A stretch of DNA of 64,000 nucleotides from Bdellovibrio svalbardensis. GTDB taxonomy: Bacteria; Bdellovibrionota; Bdellovibrionia; Bdellovibrionales; Bdellovibrionaceae. The translations under genes were made by a program, and so were the position numbers. This document shows positions 36,490 through 44,439 of this stretch, one piece after another. Position 1 is the first letter of the stretch; each line of letters starts with the position of its first letter. The notes below the pieces were generated by a model, which searched no databases, was not told the DNA's origin, and worked only from the letters and a program-made list of their open reading frames with translations. Location of the stretch: assembly GCF_029531655.1 (NCBI RefSeq), contig NZ_JANRMI010000003.1, forward strand, positions 62,001-126,000, written 5' to 3'.

Positions 36490-36540
36490 GACAATTGAGG
36501 CTCAACCCCTGAGACGCGGTGTGGTTGTGACAAACACCGA
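36490..36540 (+). repeat. 100-nt repeat of the accessory region, truncated copy B
   Basis: Matches the middle part of copies A and C (GAGGCTCAACCCC ... TTGTGACAAACACCG) and then joins directly to the HNH tail at 36540, so it has lost about 50 nt at the junction side. Confidence 0.65.
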
Positions 36541-36705
36541 CAGTCCTCAAAACTTAAGGGTGCTTTGCTAACAGCACAATAATTTCAAATACGCGAAGGA
36601 GTCAGGACTACACCCGCTACGAGTGTGAAGGTTTAGAATCCGAAAGTAGAAACCCCGCTGATTGGTAAGTCAGCGGGGTTCGTTAGTTTCTGTAGTCGTT
36701 TTTTA
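36540..36705 (+). pseudogene. HNH 3'-end remnant, copy 2
   Basis: 166 nt related to 33430-33595, with more substitutions and frame damage (TGCTAACAG) and a broken first hairpin (CTACGAGTGT). The second hairpin, CCCCGCTGA/TCAGCGGGG, is intact. It lies 37 nt from the stop of the minus-strand gene at 36743. Confidence 0.85.
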
Positions 36706-36742
36706 GTGTTTTGATTGAAGCTGATTCTTAAAAAAGAAATGG

Positions 36743-37177
36743 CTATTGAATGCCCTTTTCATCCTTTGGGGTTTTGGATTTTTTGGGGCTCGGTATTTTC
36801 CCTGAATTATTTAAACCCACGGAAGTGGCACTATCGCTTTTGCAAACATAGAATGCGCCTATTTTTTCGCCTTTTCCTTCAGGGCATTTGCTGGCGGAAT
36901 CATGCAGCAGACAATCTGTCATAAGCATTCCCAAACCACCCATGCGGTCGCTGATTCGGGCATCACATCCATATTTTGTCTTCAAATCTCTGATCATTTG
37001 AATACACTCATTGTCTGATAAGTTCTCCAACATAACAGTAGTGACCTCTGAAACAACGTTGGGATCTAACTCTTTGCAAGCTTCTGCTTTGCAATCACAT
37101 CCATCAAGGGTGCATTTCAAATCTGCAAATGAGAATTGAATAAAAACAGTGATCAACAAGAAAATGACGACTCTCAT
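36743..37177 (-). CDS. small cysteine-rich secreted protein
   Basis: 144 residues with a signal peptide (MRVVIFLLITVFIQFSFA). The mature part has eight or more cysteines (LKCTLDGCDCKAEACKE, NECIQM, YGCDAR, DCLLH, SKCPEG, YVCKS), suggesting a disulfide-stabilised extracellular domain, and a Lys/Ser/Pro-rich tail. A/T-rich like the other genes of this region. No family is recognised. Confidence 0.65.
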   Translation of the reverse strand: MRVVIFLLITVFIQFSFADLKCTLDGCDCKAEACKELDPNVVSEVTTVMLENLSDNECIQMIRDLKTKYGCDARISDRMGGLGMLMTDCLLHDSASKCPEGKGEKIGAFYVCKSDSATSVGLNNSGKIPSPKKSKTPKDEKGIQ

Positions 37178-37288
37178 ACACCTTCCTTTTTTATAAATGT
37201 TACATCATACCGTAAACAGGCTCAAATTTTTCATCAAATCAAGACCTAGGCTCGAATCAATTAGAACACGATAGAAACAATGCCTCAT

Positions 37289-37388
37289 TACCATCACAGC
37301 ATTGAGGCTCAATCCTCGAGACACGGTGTGATTGTGACAAGTACCGTGCAGGCACAGATTAGAAAGCTGTGTGATGTAACCAAGATAG
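37289..37388 (+). repeat. 100-nt repeat of the accessory region, copy C
   Basis: Full-length copy not followed by an HNH tail. It contains the palindrome ATTGAG-G-CTCAAT and outer ATCACA/TGTGAT. An ATG at 37280 would give MPHYHHSIEAQSSRHGVIV in the same frame as copy A. Confidence 0.75.
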
Positions 37389-37417
37389 ATGGAGCCAACA
37401 CTTCACTTGTGGTTTTC

Positions 37418-37849
37418 TTATTTAAATTCAGGAGCGGAGGCGCGGAACTTGCGGACCATTGTTTGGATAACGACTTTGTCGCTCATGCCGGATTTTAGGC
37501 ACAGTTCAAAAAGCTCTATGAGATCCACTGTTGAATTTGCCTGGATATCGCCATCCAGAAAGGCCATGGACCAATCCGCGAACAATCGCACGGGACTGTC
37601 AGCTTCAAGCAACACACGCAATTTGAAATTGCGATCGTCATCTTTAATTTTTGCGACTAATTTTAAAACTGACTCTTTGTTTCCTTCTAGGACCTGAAGG
37701 AAGTAGCCTTCGCGATAGATCAAAACACCAGTGATATCTTCTTTGGCGTTATGCGCGCGAGAGACGTCGAGGATATCGCGAATATCAGTATAGCTAATAT
37801 CCTCAACGGCATGACTTAAATAAACGAGCTGAAAGATAGGTTTAGGCAT
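37418..37849 (-). CDS. BLUF-domain blue-light (FAD) photoreceptor
   Basis: 143 residues, essentially one BLUF domain plus a C-terminal helical cap. Y10, N34, Q52, W93 and M95 line up with AppA Y21, N45, Q63, W104 and M106 at a constant offset of 11. All residues of the flavin photocycle are therefore present and the domain should be photoactive. No output domain is attached, as in PixD/Slr1694-type short BLUF proteins that act by protein contact. The ATG overlaps the end of the MaoC-like gene by 8 nt, so the two are translationally coupled. Confidence 0.93.
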   Translation of the reverse strand: MPKPIFQLVYLSHAVEDISYTDIRDILDVSRAHNAKEDITGVLIYREGYFLQVLEGNKESVLKLVAKIKDDDRNFKLRVLLEADSPVRLFADWSMAFLDGDIQANSTVDLIELFELCLKSGMSDKVVIQTMVRKFRASAPEFK

Positions 37850-38261
37850 GTTCCATGTCGGCGCCGACCATGATCACAGCTTCGCCTTTTACAACCATGT
37901 CACCATTTTCTTTGGTCACATTCGTTTCAACAGTTGCGATACCTTTTTCTTTGCGAACCGCAGTGATCTTGATCGTCACAGTGATCGTGTCGTCAATGAA
38001 CACTGGGTTCACGAATTTCAAAGATTGACCCAAATAAACGCCGGCGCCACCAATACATTCGACAAGTGCGCGAGAAATCAACGCACCCGAAATCATACCG
38101 TGAGCAATACGGCGTCCAAAGCGAGTCTTGGCAGCAAATTCTTCGTTCATATGAATTGGATTATAATCGCCAGATAACTCTGCAAACTGCTGAACCATTT
38201 TGTCAGTCACTTTTACAGTAATCGAGTTCGTAAATCCAACGTCAACGTTTCTTCCTGCCAT
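37842..38261 (-). CDS. MaoC-like (R)-specific enoyl-CoA hydratase
   Basis: Start at ATG 38261 with GGAG 8 nt upstream; the longer frame runs back into phoH. 139 residues in a hot-dog fold. The hydratase-2 motif SGDYNPIHMNEEFA gives catalytic D32 and H37, and RIAHGMISGALIS forms the dimer helix. The family hydrates (R)-enoyl-CoA in fatty-acid or PHA metabolism, but the substrate is not fixed by context. It sits 11 nt downstream of the PIN-PhoH gene and overlaps the BLUF gene. Confidence 0.9.
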   Translation of the reverse strand: MAGRNVDVGFTNSITVKVTDKMVQQFAELSGDYNPIHMNEEFAAKTRFGRRIAHGMISGALISRALVECIGGAGVYLGQSLKFVNPVFIDDTITVTIKITAVRKEKGIATVETNVTKENGDMVVKGEAVIMVGADMEHA

Positions 38262-38271
38262 CTTAAAACTC

Positions 38272-39588
38272 CTAAAGAATATTTGCAGCCAGCTCAGCCA
38301 GCTCTGATCTTTCACCTTTTGTGAGAGTTACATGGGCCGCAATTGGATGCCCTTTGAATCTCTCCACTGCGTAAGTCAAACCACTGTTCGCAGAGTCCAC
38401 ATAAGGATTATCGATCTGATAAACGTCACCGGTGAGGACTACTTTGGTCCCTTTTCCGGCACGGGTAACAATTGTCTTGATCTCGTGCGGAGTCAAGTTT
38501 TGTGCTTCGTCCACAATCAGGTACTGCTTCGGAATGCTGCGACCGCGAATGTAAGTCAAAGGCTCAATATTGAGCATCCCTTGATTGATTAATTCTTGCG
38601 CACGACCCGCCGCTTTCTTGTCTGAACCCATCAAGAACTCAACGTTATCGAAGATAGGCTGCATCCACGGGTTCAATTTCTGTTCAATATCCCCTGGCAA
38701 GTAACCGATGTCGCGGCCCATTGGGAAAATTGGACGCGAAACGAGCAATCTTTGGAATTGGCCTTGATCCAAAGTCTTATGAAGACCCGCAGCAATTGCC
38801 ATCAAAGTTTTACCGGTACCCGCTTTACCCACCAAAGAAACAAACATGATTTCGTCATTCAAAAGACAATCCAAAGCAAAAGCCTGCTCGACGTTGCGAG
38901 CATGAATTCCCCAGATTGAATCCGCGGCTTGATTCAAAGGCACAATGGCTTTTTCCGCCAAGCTGTAACGACCAATCGCCGAGTGATTTGGATTTGCTTG
39001 ATCTTTCATGATCACATACTGATTGCCGTAAAGTTTCACTTCGGTTGCAAAACGCTTCTCTTTGTAGAACTGATCGATTTGCTCAGAGGAAACCATGATC
39101 TCTTGATAACCTTCGTAAAGATCATCACGATTAATATCATTGGTTTCGTAGTCTTTTGCGATCACACCGTAAACGTCCGCTTTAATACGTAGATTGATGT
39201 CTTTAGAAATCAATTCCACTTTGTAGCGGGGATGTTGTTTTTGCAAAGCCAGCGCCGTATTCAAAATACGGTTGTCTGCTTTTTGGTGATCCAACTCTGA
39301 AGGCATTCCGGCAAGCATCAAATCTGTGTTGATGTAAACCATTGTTTCAGAGTTTTCGATTTGCACACCACTTGCCAAAGGACCCTTCGCGCGAAGGACG
39401 TCGATGAAGCGGCTGAACTGACGCGCATTGCGTCCGTTTTCACCTTGGTCTCTTTTGAATTTATCAATTTCTTCGATAACGGAGATAGGGATGTGAACAT
39501 CAGCTTCTCCGAAACGCAAGATGGCCTGAGAGTCGAAAAGGATCACATTGGTATCAATTACAATTTTTCTGCGCTTTGCTTTACTCAA
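38272..39588 (-). CDS. PIN-PhoH (PhoH2-type) RNase/ATPase
   Basis: The TTG start at 39588 is 6 nt after GGAGG; upstream codons precede the SD. 438 residues. An N-terminal PIN ribonuclease domain (KIVIDTNVILFD ... SVIEEIDKFKRD, with further acids in ELDHQKADNRILNTAL) is joined to a PhoH ATPase with Walker A GKAGTGKT (~255) and Walker B YLIVDEAQNL. Such fusions unwind and cleave RNA. First gene of a likely operon with the MaoC-like and BLUF genes. Confidence 0.92.
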   Translation of the reverse strand: MSKAKRRKIVIDTNVILFDSQAILRFGEADVHIPISVIEEIDKFKRDQGENGRNARQFSRFIDVLRAKGPLASGVQIENSETMVYINTDLMLAGMPSELDHQKADNRILNTALALQKQHPRYKVELISKDINLRIKADVYGVIAKDYETNDINRDDLYEGYQEIMVSSEQIDQFYKEKRFATEVKLYGNQYVIMKDQANPNHSAIGRYSLAEKAIVPLNQAADSIWGIHARNVEQAFALDCLLNDEIMFVSLVGKAGTGKTLMAIAAGLHKTLDQGQFQRLLVSRPIFPMGRDIGYLPGDIEQKLNPWMQPIFDNVEFLMGSDKKAAGRAQELINQGMLNIEPLTYIRGRSIPKQYLIVDEAQNLTPHEIKTIVTRAGKGTKVVLTGDVYQIDNPYVDSANSGLTYAVERFKGHPIAAHVTLTKGERSELAELAANIL

Positions 39589-39729
39589 GGACACCCTCCG
39601 TGCTGATTGGCTGTTCTCTGGCAAAGCCAAAGAAGTGGGATTTGCAACATCCGGTTGCAGTAATATACCACAACTAAATTGCAACAAATCCCAAGACCAA
39701 AGTCTACGGAAAAGGCTTATGAAATGAAA

Positions 39730-40233
39730 TTAAGAGATATGAGAAACTACGACATCGCCTGAATCTGTTTTCAGACTAGCGCTGACAGTCTCAATGAACT
39801 TCACAAAATGATGGAGCGCAACATCATTCATCGTGCCTTTTACAAAATTAGCACCATGACGAACAACGCCTTCTTCTTCAATCACACGACCATTGGAAAC
39901 ACGAATCGTGAATGGGAAATAAGTGGTGTGATTTAAGTACACACGCATTGCTACTTCTTCACCTTGCTGGAAAGAGCCTTCAAGCATATCCAATTCAAAA
40001 GCCAAACCATTTTCAGAGATGTCATACAAGGCAACCTTCATCAGGCCTTTTTCAGGAAGGATCACAAAAGCACCCACGAACTCTGTCAAAATAGTTCGTT
40101 TCACTTCACGGCGGTCTCTGCTCAGGATTTCTTGACGTGCCTCAGTAATATCATAGACCTCTGCTACTTTAGTGTTTTTTTCCAAAGAGTTTTCAGATCT
40201 TAGGCGCGTGTTAAACTCGAGAACTTTCCCCAT
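39730..40233 (-). CDS. PilZ-domain c-di-GMP receptor
   Basis: Start at ATG 40233 after a GGGGG SD. 167 residues with a single PilZ domain: RxxxR as R42-EVK-R46 and DISENG (71-76) for the D/NxSxxG motif. Both c-di-GMP-binding signatures are intact, so ligand binding is expected. There is no attached output domain. Downstream targets are unknown; with DgcB in the same window it is one plausible receiver of the signal. Confidence 0.88.
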   Translation of the reverse strand: MGKVLEFNTRLRSENSLEKNTKVAEVYDITEARQEILSRDRREVKRTILTEFVGAFVILPEKGLMKVALYDISENGLAFELDMLEGSFQQGEEVAMRVYLNHTTYFPFTIRVSNGRVIEEEGVVRHGANFVKGTMNDVALHHFVKFIETVSASLKTDSGDVVVSHIS

Positions 40234-40355
40234 TTTTCCCCCATTAATGTCTCTTCTTATCGGCACGATCCTGTCCCAACTTTAGCCACTTTCAGCGAGG
40301 TCGAATCAACCACACCCGACTTGCACTAAGGTCTAGTTTGTCTCATAATGGGATT

Positions 40356-41249
40356 ATGAAACGTGTTTTAGAGGCCATATTTGCCAGTTTTATATTCCAC
40401 TTCCTGCTTCTGCTGGGTGTGGTTCTCTTGGCACCGCGTTTTGAAAACAAGCCTCCGGAAGTCATTGAAATCTCTTTGGCTCCTCCACCAAAAACTGAAC
40501 AGAGGAACGCCACGAAAAAAGAACAACAGGTGGTTCGCCAAGCGCTGGTTCCGGATCGCATGAAAGCCCCCGAAGATGAAACCTTGGCGCGCTTTCTTTC
40601 AGAACAAAAACAAAGAGTGAAGCAGGAAACTCAAGCTGCAGATAACGGTATGACTGAAAATCGCAGCAACCAGTCTTCGCAAAAATCACCACAGAAACAA
40701 GAACAGAAGCCTCAACAAAAACAGCAGGCGCAAAAAGAACAAACTCAAGAAAAAGATAAAGACGGCTACAGAACTGTCGACATCTCAAAAGAACTCAACG
40801 AAATGAATCGCCTGAACGAGGGCCGCTCCATGGTTGGTGAATCTTTGCCCACTGACGTGAAAGTCGGTTCTTTCACCGCGCTCAATACGGATAGATATTT
40901 ATTTTATACATTCTATGCGCGCATTGAAGAACTCGTAAGATTTCGCTGGGAATCTCGAGTGCAACAGGCTATCGACAGCTTTGACAGAATGACGGCGGTC
41001 AACGCCGGCGGCAAAAACTGGAACACTCAGGTTGAGTTTTTGCTGGATAGGAAAGGCTTTCTTCAAAAAGCCATCATCATGAAAGAATCAGGGATTAAGT
41101 CTTTCGATGCGGCCGCGGTCAACGCTTTCAAAGAAGCACGAATTTTTCCGAATCCACCGCAAGAAATGGTTCAAGACGATGGTTACATCCATCTGAAATT
41201 TACCTTCACGGTGAATTATCGTCCGCCCGTCCTCGTAGATCGCAATTAA
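40356..41249 (+). CDS. TonB-family energy transducer
   Basis: 297 residues from ATG 40356 (a TTG at 40338 with AAGG 6 nt upstream is an alternative). A single N-terminal membrane anchor (~8-27) is followed by an acidic and Pro-rich start and a Gln/Lys/Ser-rich linker (~95-140: KSPQKQEQKPQQKQQAQKE). The C-terminal TonB-like domain ends with SFDAAAVNAFKEARIFPNPP ... IHLKFTFTVNY, the usual TonB C-terminal pattern. It should couple inner-membrane proton-motive force to outer-membrane receptors. ExbB/ExbD are not adjacent. Confidence 0.85.
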   Translation: MKRVLEAIFASFIFHFLLLLGVVLLAPRFENKPPEVIEISLAPPPKTEQRNATKKEQQVVRQALVPDRMKAPEDETLARFLSEQKQRVKQETQAADNGMTENRSNQSSQKSPQKQEQKPQQKQQAQKEQTQEKDKDGYRTVDISKELNEMNRLNEGRSMVGESLPTDVKVGSFTALNTDRYLFYTFYARIEELVRFRWESRVQQAIDSFDRMTAVNAGGKNWNTQVEFLLDRKGFLQKAIIMKESGIKSFDAAAVNAFKEARIFPNPPQEMVQDDGYIHLKFTFTVNYRPPVLVDRN

Positions 41250-41286
41250 TTAACGCGACTGCGACACCAAAAGTGTGTCCGTACCC

Positions 41287-41706
41287 CTACTCTTTTTTCT
41301 TCGGTACGAATTTTAGTGATGCGGAGTTTATGCAGTAACGAAGACCTGTTGGTCCTGGTCCATCATCAAAGATATGACCTAAATGGGAATTGGAACTTTT
41401 AGCTCGGACTTCTATGCGAGTCATACCGTGAGAATAGTCAGGCAGTTCGACAACCGCTTCTGGTGTGATCGGGCGAGTAAAGCTGGGCCATCCTGTACCG
41501 GAATCAAACTTGTCTTCACTCGAAAACAAAGGCTCTCCAGAAATGGCATCTAAATAGATTCCAGCTTCGTGGTTGTCCCAATAAGCATTTCTAAATGGGG
41601 CCTCGGTGCCGTTCTCGACCATGATCTTATACTGCTCAGGCGTGAGAAGTTTTCGTAATTCAGCTTCATCTTTGGGAAGTCCACACTTCAAGGGTTTTTC
41701 ACTCAT
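41287..41706 (-). CDS. msrB: peptide methionine-R-sulfoxide reductase
   Basis: 139 residues, a normal MsrB length. GTGWPSF and [21 protein letters not shown] give the catalytic Cys in RYCINS. The structural zinc cysteines of many MsrB proteins are absent ([13 protein letters not shown] in place of a CxxC), so this belongs to the zinc-free form. It repairs oxidised methionine in the cytoplasm. Convergent with the TonB-like gene. Confidence 0.95.
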   Translation of the reverse strand: MSEKPLKCGLPKDEAELRKLLTPEQYKIMVENGTEAPFRNAYWDNHEAGIYLDAISGEPLFSSEDKFDSGTGWPSFTRPITPEAVVELPDYSHGMTRIEVRAKSSNSHLGHIFDDGPGPTGLRYCINSASLKFVPKKKE

Positions 41707-41795
41707 ACTTTGGTTGTAATCGGTCTTGGCTCTTTAGTCCAGAGGTCAGCAGATTTCGTGTTACTCACCACACTCCCTTGGTAGGATAAACAGAT

Positions 41796-42365
41796 ATGAA
41801 AAGATTATCTCTGTTCTTGGTCGCAGCACTTAGTTTGGCTTCACTTTCAGCAAATGCAATGTACACCGAGCTTGGTGCCTCTTACGGTTACAAAACTCAA
41901 ACTTATGATGCCAACAATAACAATAGAACTGAATCCTTAACCGGCTCTATCTCTTTATACTTCTGGGAGCGCATTGCTCTGGAACTGAGCTACACGGACG
42001 CAACAGCGATAGTGGAATCCAAAGCCTACACGGCGGATCCTAAACGTACCACAAAACAGCAATCGCAAATTATGGGTGCCGACTTGATTTTCATCTTGGC
42101 AGACAAGAAGGCACTTTTCCAACCGTATATCAAAGGTGGAATGGCGCAAATCAAACGTACGCAGACTATCAAAATCGAAGGTCAAGACACTTACTCGAAC
42201 GATCCTGAGAACGCCGTGGCACCCAGCTATGGTGTGGGTTTAAAGGTCTCTTTAACAGACAGCTTCGGACTGAAATTCAGCTATGATGCCTGGAAGACTC
42301 CGGTAGGTAACGACACACAAACTGACGACTCCGCATTCCGCGCCGGTATCACTTGGGTTCTGTAA
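41796..42365 (+). CDS. small outer-membrane beta-barrel protein
   Basis: 189 residues with a signal peptide (MKRLSLFLVAALSLASLSANA). The mature protein is a series of amphipathic strands (MYTELGASYGYKTQTY; GSISLYFWERIALELSYT; YIKGGMAQIKRTQTI; GVGLKVSLTDSFGLKFSYDA; FRAGITWVL), typical of an 8-stranded OmpW/OmpA-like barrel. The aminopeptidase-like lipoprotein gene begins within its last codons (13-nt overlap), so the two are co-translated. Confidence 0.8.
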   Translation: MKRLSLFLVAALSLASLSANAMYTELGASYGYKTQTYDANNNNRTESLTGSISLYFWERIALELSYTDATAIVESKAYTADPKRTTKQQSQIMGADLIFILADKKALFQPYIKGGMAQIKRTQTIKIEGQDTYSNDPENAVAPSYGVGLKVSLTDSFGLKFSYDAWKTPVGNDTQTDDSAFRAGITWVL

Positions 42366-43396
42366 AATTTCTGATTTTATTATTTCCCCTGCTCGCCGGC
42401 TGCCAAGTCAGCTATTTGTTCTCGTCAGCTTACAATCAGATGAAACTTCTGAACAGTCGCATACCGATTGATGAAGCACTTAAAGATCCAAATATTTCAC
42501 CGGAAGAAAAAAAGAAACTGGAACTCGCGCAAAAAGCGCGTGCTTTTGCTGAAAACGATCTTCATCTGAAAGCCACCAAGAACTATACCTCTTATGTCAA
42601 ATTAGATCGTCCCTACGTCACCTATGTCGTAAGTGCAGCTTACAAATGGGAGCTTAAGCACTACCAGTGGTCTTATCCTTTTGTCGGCAAGATGCCCTAC
42701 AAAGGATATTTCAATGAGGACGATGCCAAAAATGAAGAAGTGGAATTAAAAAAGGAAGATTTGGATACTTATATGCGTGGGGTTGCCGCTTACAGCACAC
42801 TGGGATGGTTTAAAGATCCACTCCTAAGCTCGATGCTACGCTATACTGATTATGATCTGGTCAACACAATCATCCATGAAACTGTGCACGCAACTTTGTA
42901 CATTAAGCACGAAGCGGACTTCAACGAACGCCTGGCCAACTTCCTGGGCAACAAGGGTGCAGAGATGTACTACTTGAAAACTGAAGGCCCCGACTCCAAA
43001 ACACTCCAAGAAGTTAAAAAAGACAACGCTGACGACAAGTTGTTTTCAGAATTCATCTCCAAAGAACTTAAAGACCTGGGCGAGTGGTATAAAAACCTGC
43101 CTGCAAACGATCACGCCGAGGAAAAGCGCACCGAGCGCCTGGCTGACATTCAAAAAAGATTTAAAGAACAGGTCCTGCCTAAAATGCAAACCAAGGGCTA
43201 TGAAAAGTTCAGCAGTGCCAAGCTGAACAATGCGCGCCTGCTTGTATTTAAAACTTATATGCAAGACTTGAGTGATTTCGAAAAACTTTATGAGCTTTCA
43301 GGTCGCGACTTCAGCAAGTTCATCGAAAAGTGCAAAGAACTTGAAGGAGCCAAAGATCCCTCAAGTAAACTCAAAGAGATTATCGCACATATTTAA
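42353..43396 (+). CDS. putative aminopeptidase lipoprotein (PF10023 type)
   Basis: 347 residues from a TTG start overlapping the preceding gene. The signal peptide ends in lipobox LLAGC (Cys16). The zinc-peptidase-like core TIIHETVHATLYIKHEADFNERLANFLG has HExxH followed by a downstream Glu, the pattern of the putative aminopeptidase family PF10023. Conserved aromatic blocks (GKMPYKGYFNEDDAKNE, RGVAAYSTLGWFKDPLLSSM) also fit that family. It should be anchored to a membrane facing the periplasm; the substrate is unknown. Confidence 0.87.
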   Translation: MGSVKFLILLFPLLAGCQVSYLFSSAYNQMKLLNSRIPIDEALKDPNISPEEKKKLELAQKARAFAENDLHLKATKNYTSYVKLDRPYVTYVVSAAYKWELKHYQWSYPFVGKMPYKGYFNEDDAKNEEVELKKEDLDTYMRGVAAYSTLGWFKDPLLSSMLRYTDYDLVNTIIHETVHATLYIKHEADFNERLANFLGNKGAEMYYLKTEGPDSKTLQEVKKDNADDKLFSEFISKELKDLGEWYKNLPANDHAEEKRTERLADIQKRFKEQVLPKMQTKGYEKFSSAKLNNARLLVFKTYMQDLSDFEKLYELSGRDFSKFIEKCKELEGAKDPSSKLKEIIAHI

Positions 43397-43398
43397 GA

Positions 43399-43902
43399 TT
43401 ATTTTTCTTCAATCACTTTCGGTGTCGGAAGAGTTTTCTTGTCTGACTTAACCGGAGGTGCATCCGGATTGGCCAACATAGATTTGATTCGATTCGTAAG
43501 ATCCTGCTTGATCTGGACATACTGAACAAATCGATCTGCCCCCAGCAAAGGTTTGAGCTTGTCGAACTCTTCCTCACTCACATGATTATAAGATTGCAGC
43601 GTCTTACGATAGTGCGTGAGTTCTTCCTCGCGCTTTTTGGTATTCGCCGCCTTGCTCATTTTCTCGACCGACTCCAGCAACGAATGATTGAGATCGGCTT
43701 TTCTCTTGTTGAGGCCTTTCACAATCTCTGTGAACTTTTTTTCCTCAACAGGAGAAAGCTTTAGCTCGTCACTCATTTTCCAAATGAAGAGCTCTTCCAA
43801 TTGATTTCGTTTTTCAGATGTTTGAGCAAAGACAGTTTGAGGCAGAATGCCAACTGTAAGAACCGTGGTAAGCAAAACTATTTTAAGAACTATCCAGCGC
43901 AC
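43399..43902 (-). CDS. periplasmic Spy/CpxP-like protein
   Basis: GTG start at 43902 (AGGCAGG about 8 nt upstream) giving 167 residues; the longer frame would run through a hairpin repeat. Signal peptide ends TVFAQ. The mature protein is all helical (LEELFIWKMSDELKLSPVEE KKFTEIVKGLNKRKADLNHS), with the spacing of Spy/CpxP/zinc-resistance type proteins, and has a Pro/Lys tail. As the third gene after an ECF sigma factor and its membrane anti-sigma partner, it is likely a periplasmic sensor or chaperone in envelope stress. The family match is by pattern only. Confidence 0.68.
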   Translation of the reverse strand: MRWIVLKIVLLTTVLTVGILPQTVFAQTSEKRNQLEELFIWKMSDELKLSPVEEKKFTEIVKGLNKRKADLNHSLLESVEKMSKAANTKKREEELTHYRKTLQSYNHVSEEEFDKLKPLLGADRFVQYVQIKQDLTNRIKSMLANPDAPPVKSDKKTLPTPKVIEEK

Positions 43903-43919
43903 GTCATCATCCTGCCTGC

Positions 43920-43938
43920 ACTCCAACCTCGTTGGAGT
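43920..43938 (-). repeat. CTACTCC-family hairpin upstream of the Spy-like gene
   Basis: ACTCCAAC, CTC, GTTGGAGT: a perfect 8-bp stem 18 nt upstream of the GTG at 43902 and between two genes of the sigma operon. The inner bases differ from the CGAC form but remain paired. Confidence 0.85.
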
Positions 43939-43952
43939 AGACTATGGGGTGA

Positions 43953-44435
43953 TTAGCGCACGCTTTCCCCCATAATTTTGTTGAACTTAGCTACTGATAA
44001 ATTTTCAAATGATTCGCTAGCTACGTCTACAAAAAAGTCCGATTCAGTCTGAGTGCTGATTAAAGTCTGGGAAAGATCTTCGGGGGCTAACAAGGCCTCC
44101 GCAACGATGCGTTCATGACCGTCACTCAAAAGACCTACACGTTGCATGGATTGGTTTACTTTTGACACCTGAGTCAAAAGTAAAGATGACAGCACAAACA
44201 CTGACATCAAACCGCCAACGGGATAAAGCCATCCGCGCCAGTGAGAGCGCAGCAGATTTCGCGGCGTCATCAATACTGGAGCTGGTGCCATTTCAGCCTC
44301 TTCGACTTTGGCCATGATTTTGTCGTGAAGCTGATCGAAAAAATCATCGCTCATCGACATCTCAAAATTATCGACCGCTTTTACTTTTTTGCGAACCTTA
44401 TCCAAGCGCACGTTTTGATCATCCATACGGTCCAT
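43953..44435 (-). CDS. membrane anti-sigma-like protein
   Basis: ATG at 44435 with AAGGA 8 nt upstream, 4 nt after the sigma-factor stop. 160 residues: a charged cytoplasmic N-terminus (~1-65), one membrane segment (~68-88) and a periplasmic C-terminus (~70 residues). No zinc-binding HxxxCxxC is present. The position directly behind an ECF sigma gene and the topology fit an anti-sigma factor controlled by proteolysis or a periplasmic signal. The role is inferred from context. Confidence 0.7.
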   Translation of the reverse strand: MDRMDDQNVRLDKVRKKVKAVDNFEMSMSDDFFDQLHDKIMAKVEEAEMAPAPVLMTPRNLLRSHWRGWLYPVGGLMSVFVLSSLLLTQVSKVNQSMQRVGLLSDGHERIVAEALLAPEDLSQTLISTQTESDFFVDVASESFENLSVAKFNKIMGESVR

Positions 44436-44439
44436 GCAA

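Noticed and set aside
33412-36705. CRISPR array or classical insertion sequence as explanation of the repeats
   Set aside because: Only two to three copies with kilobase spacing; no transposase, no target-site duplication and no regular spacers.
37280-37498. 72-codon ORF starting MPHYHHSIEAQ
   Set aside because: Not annotated as a gene: no SD, the second half is antisense to the BLUF gene, and the first half is the 100-nt repeat shared with remnants.
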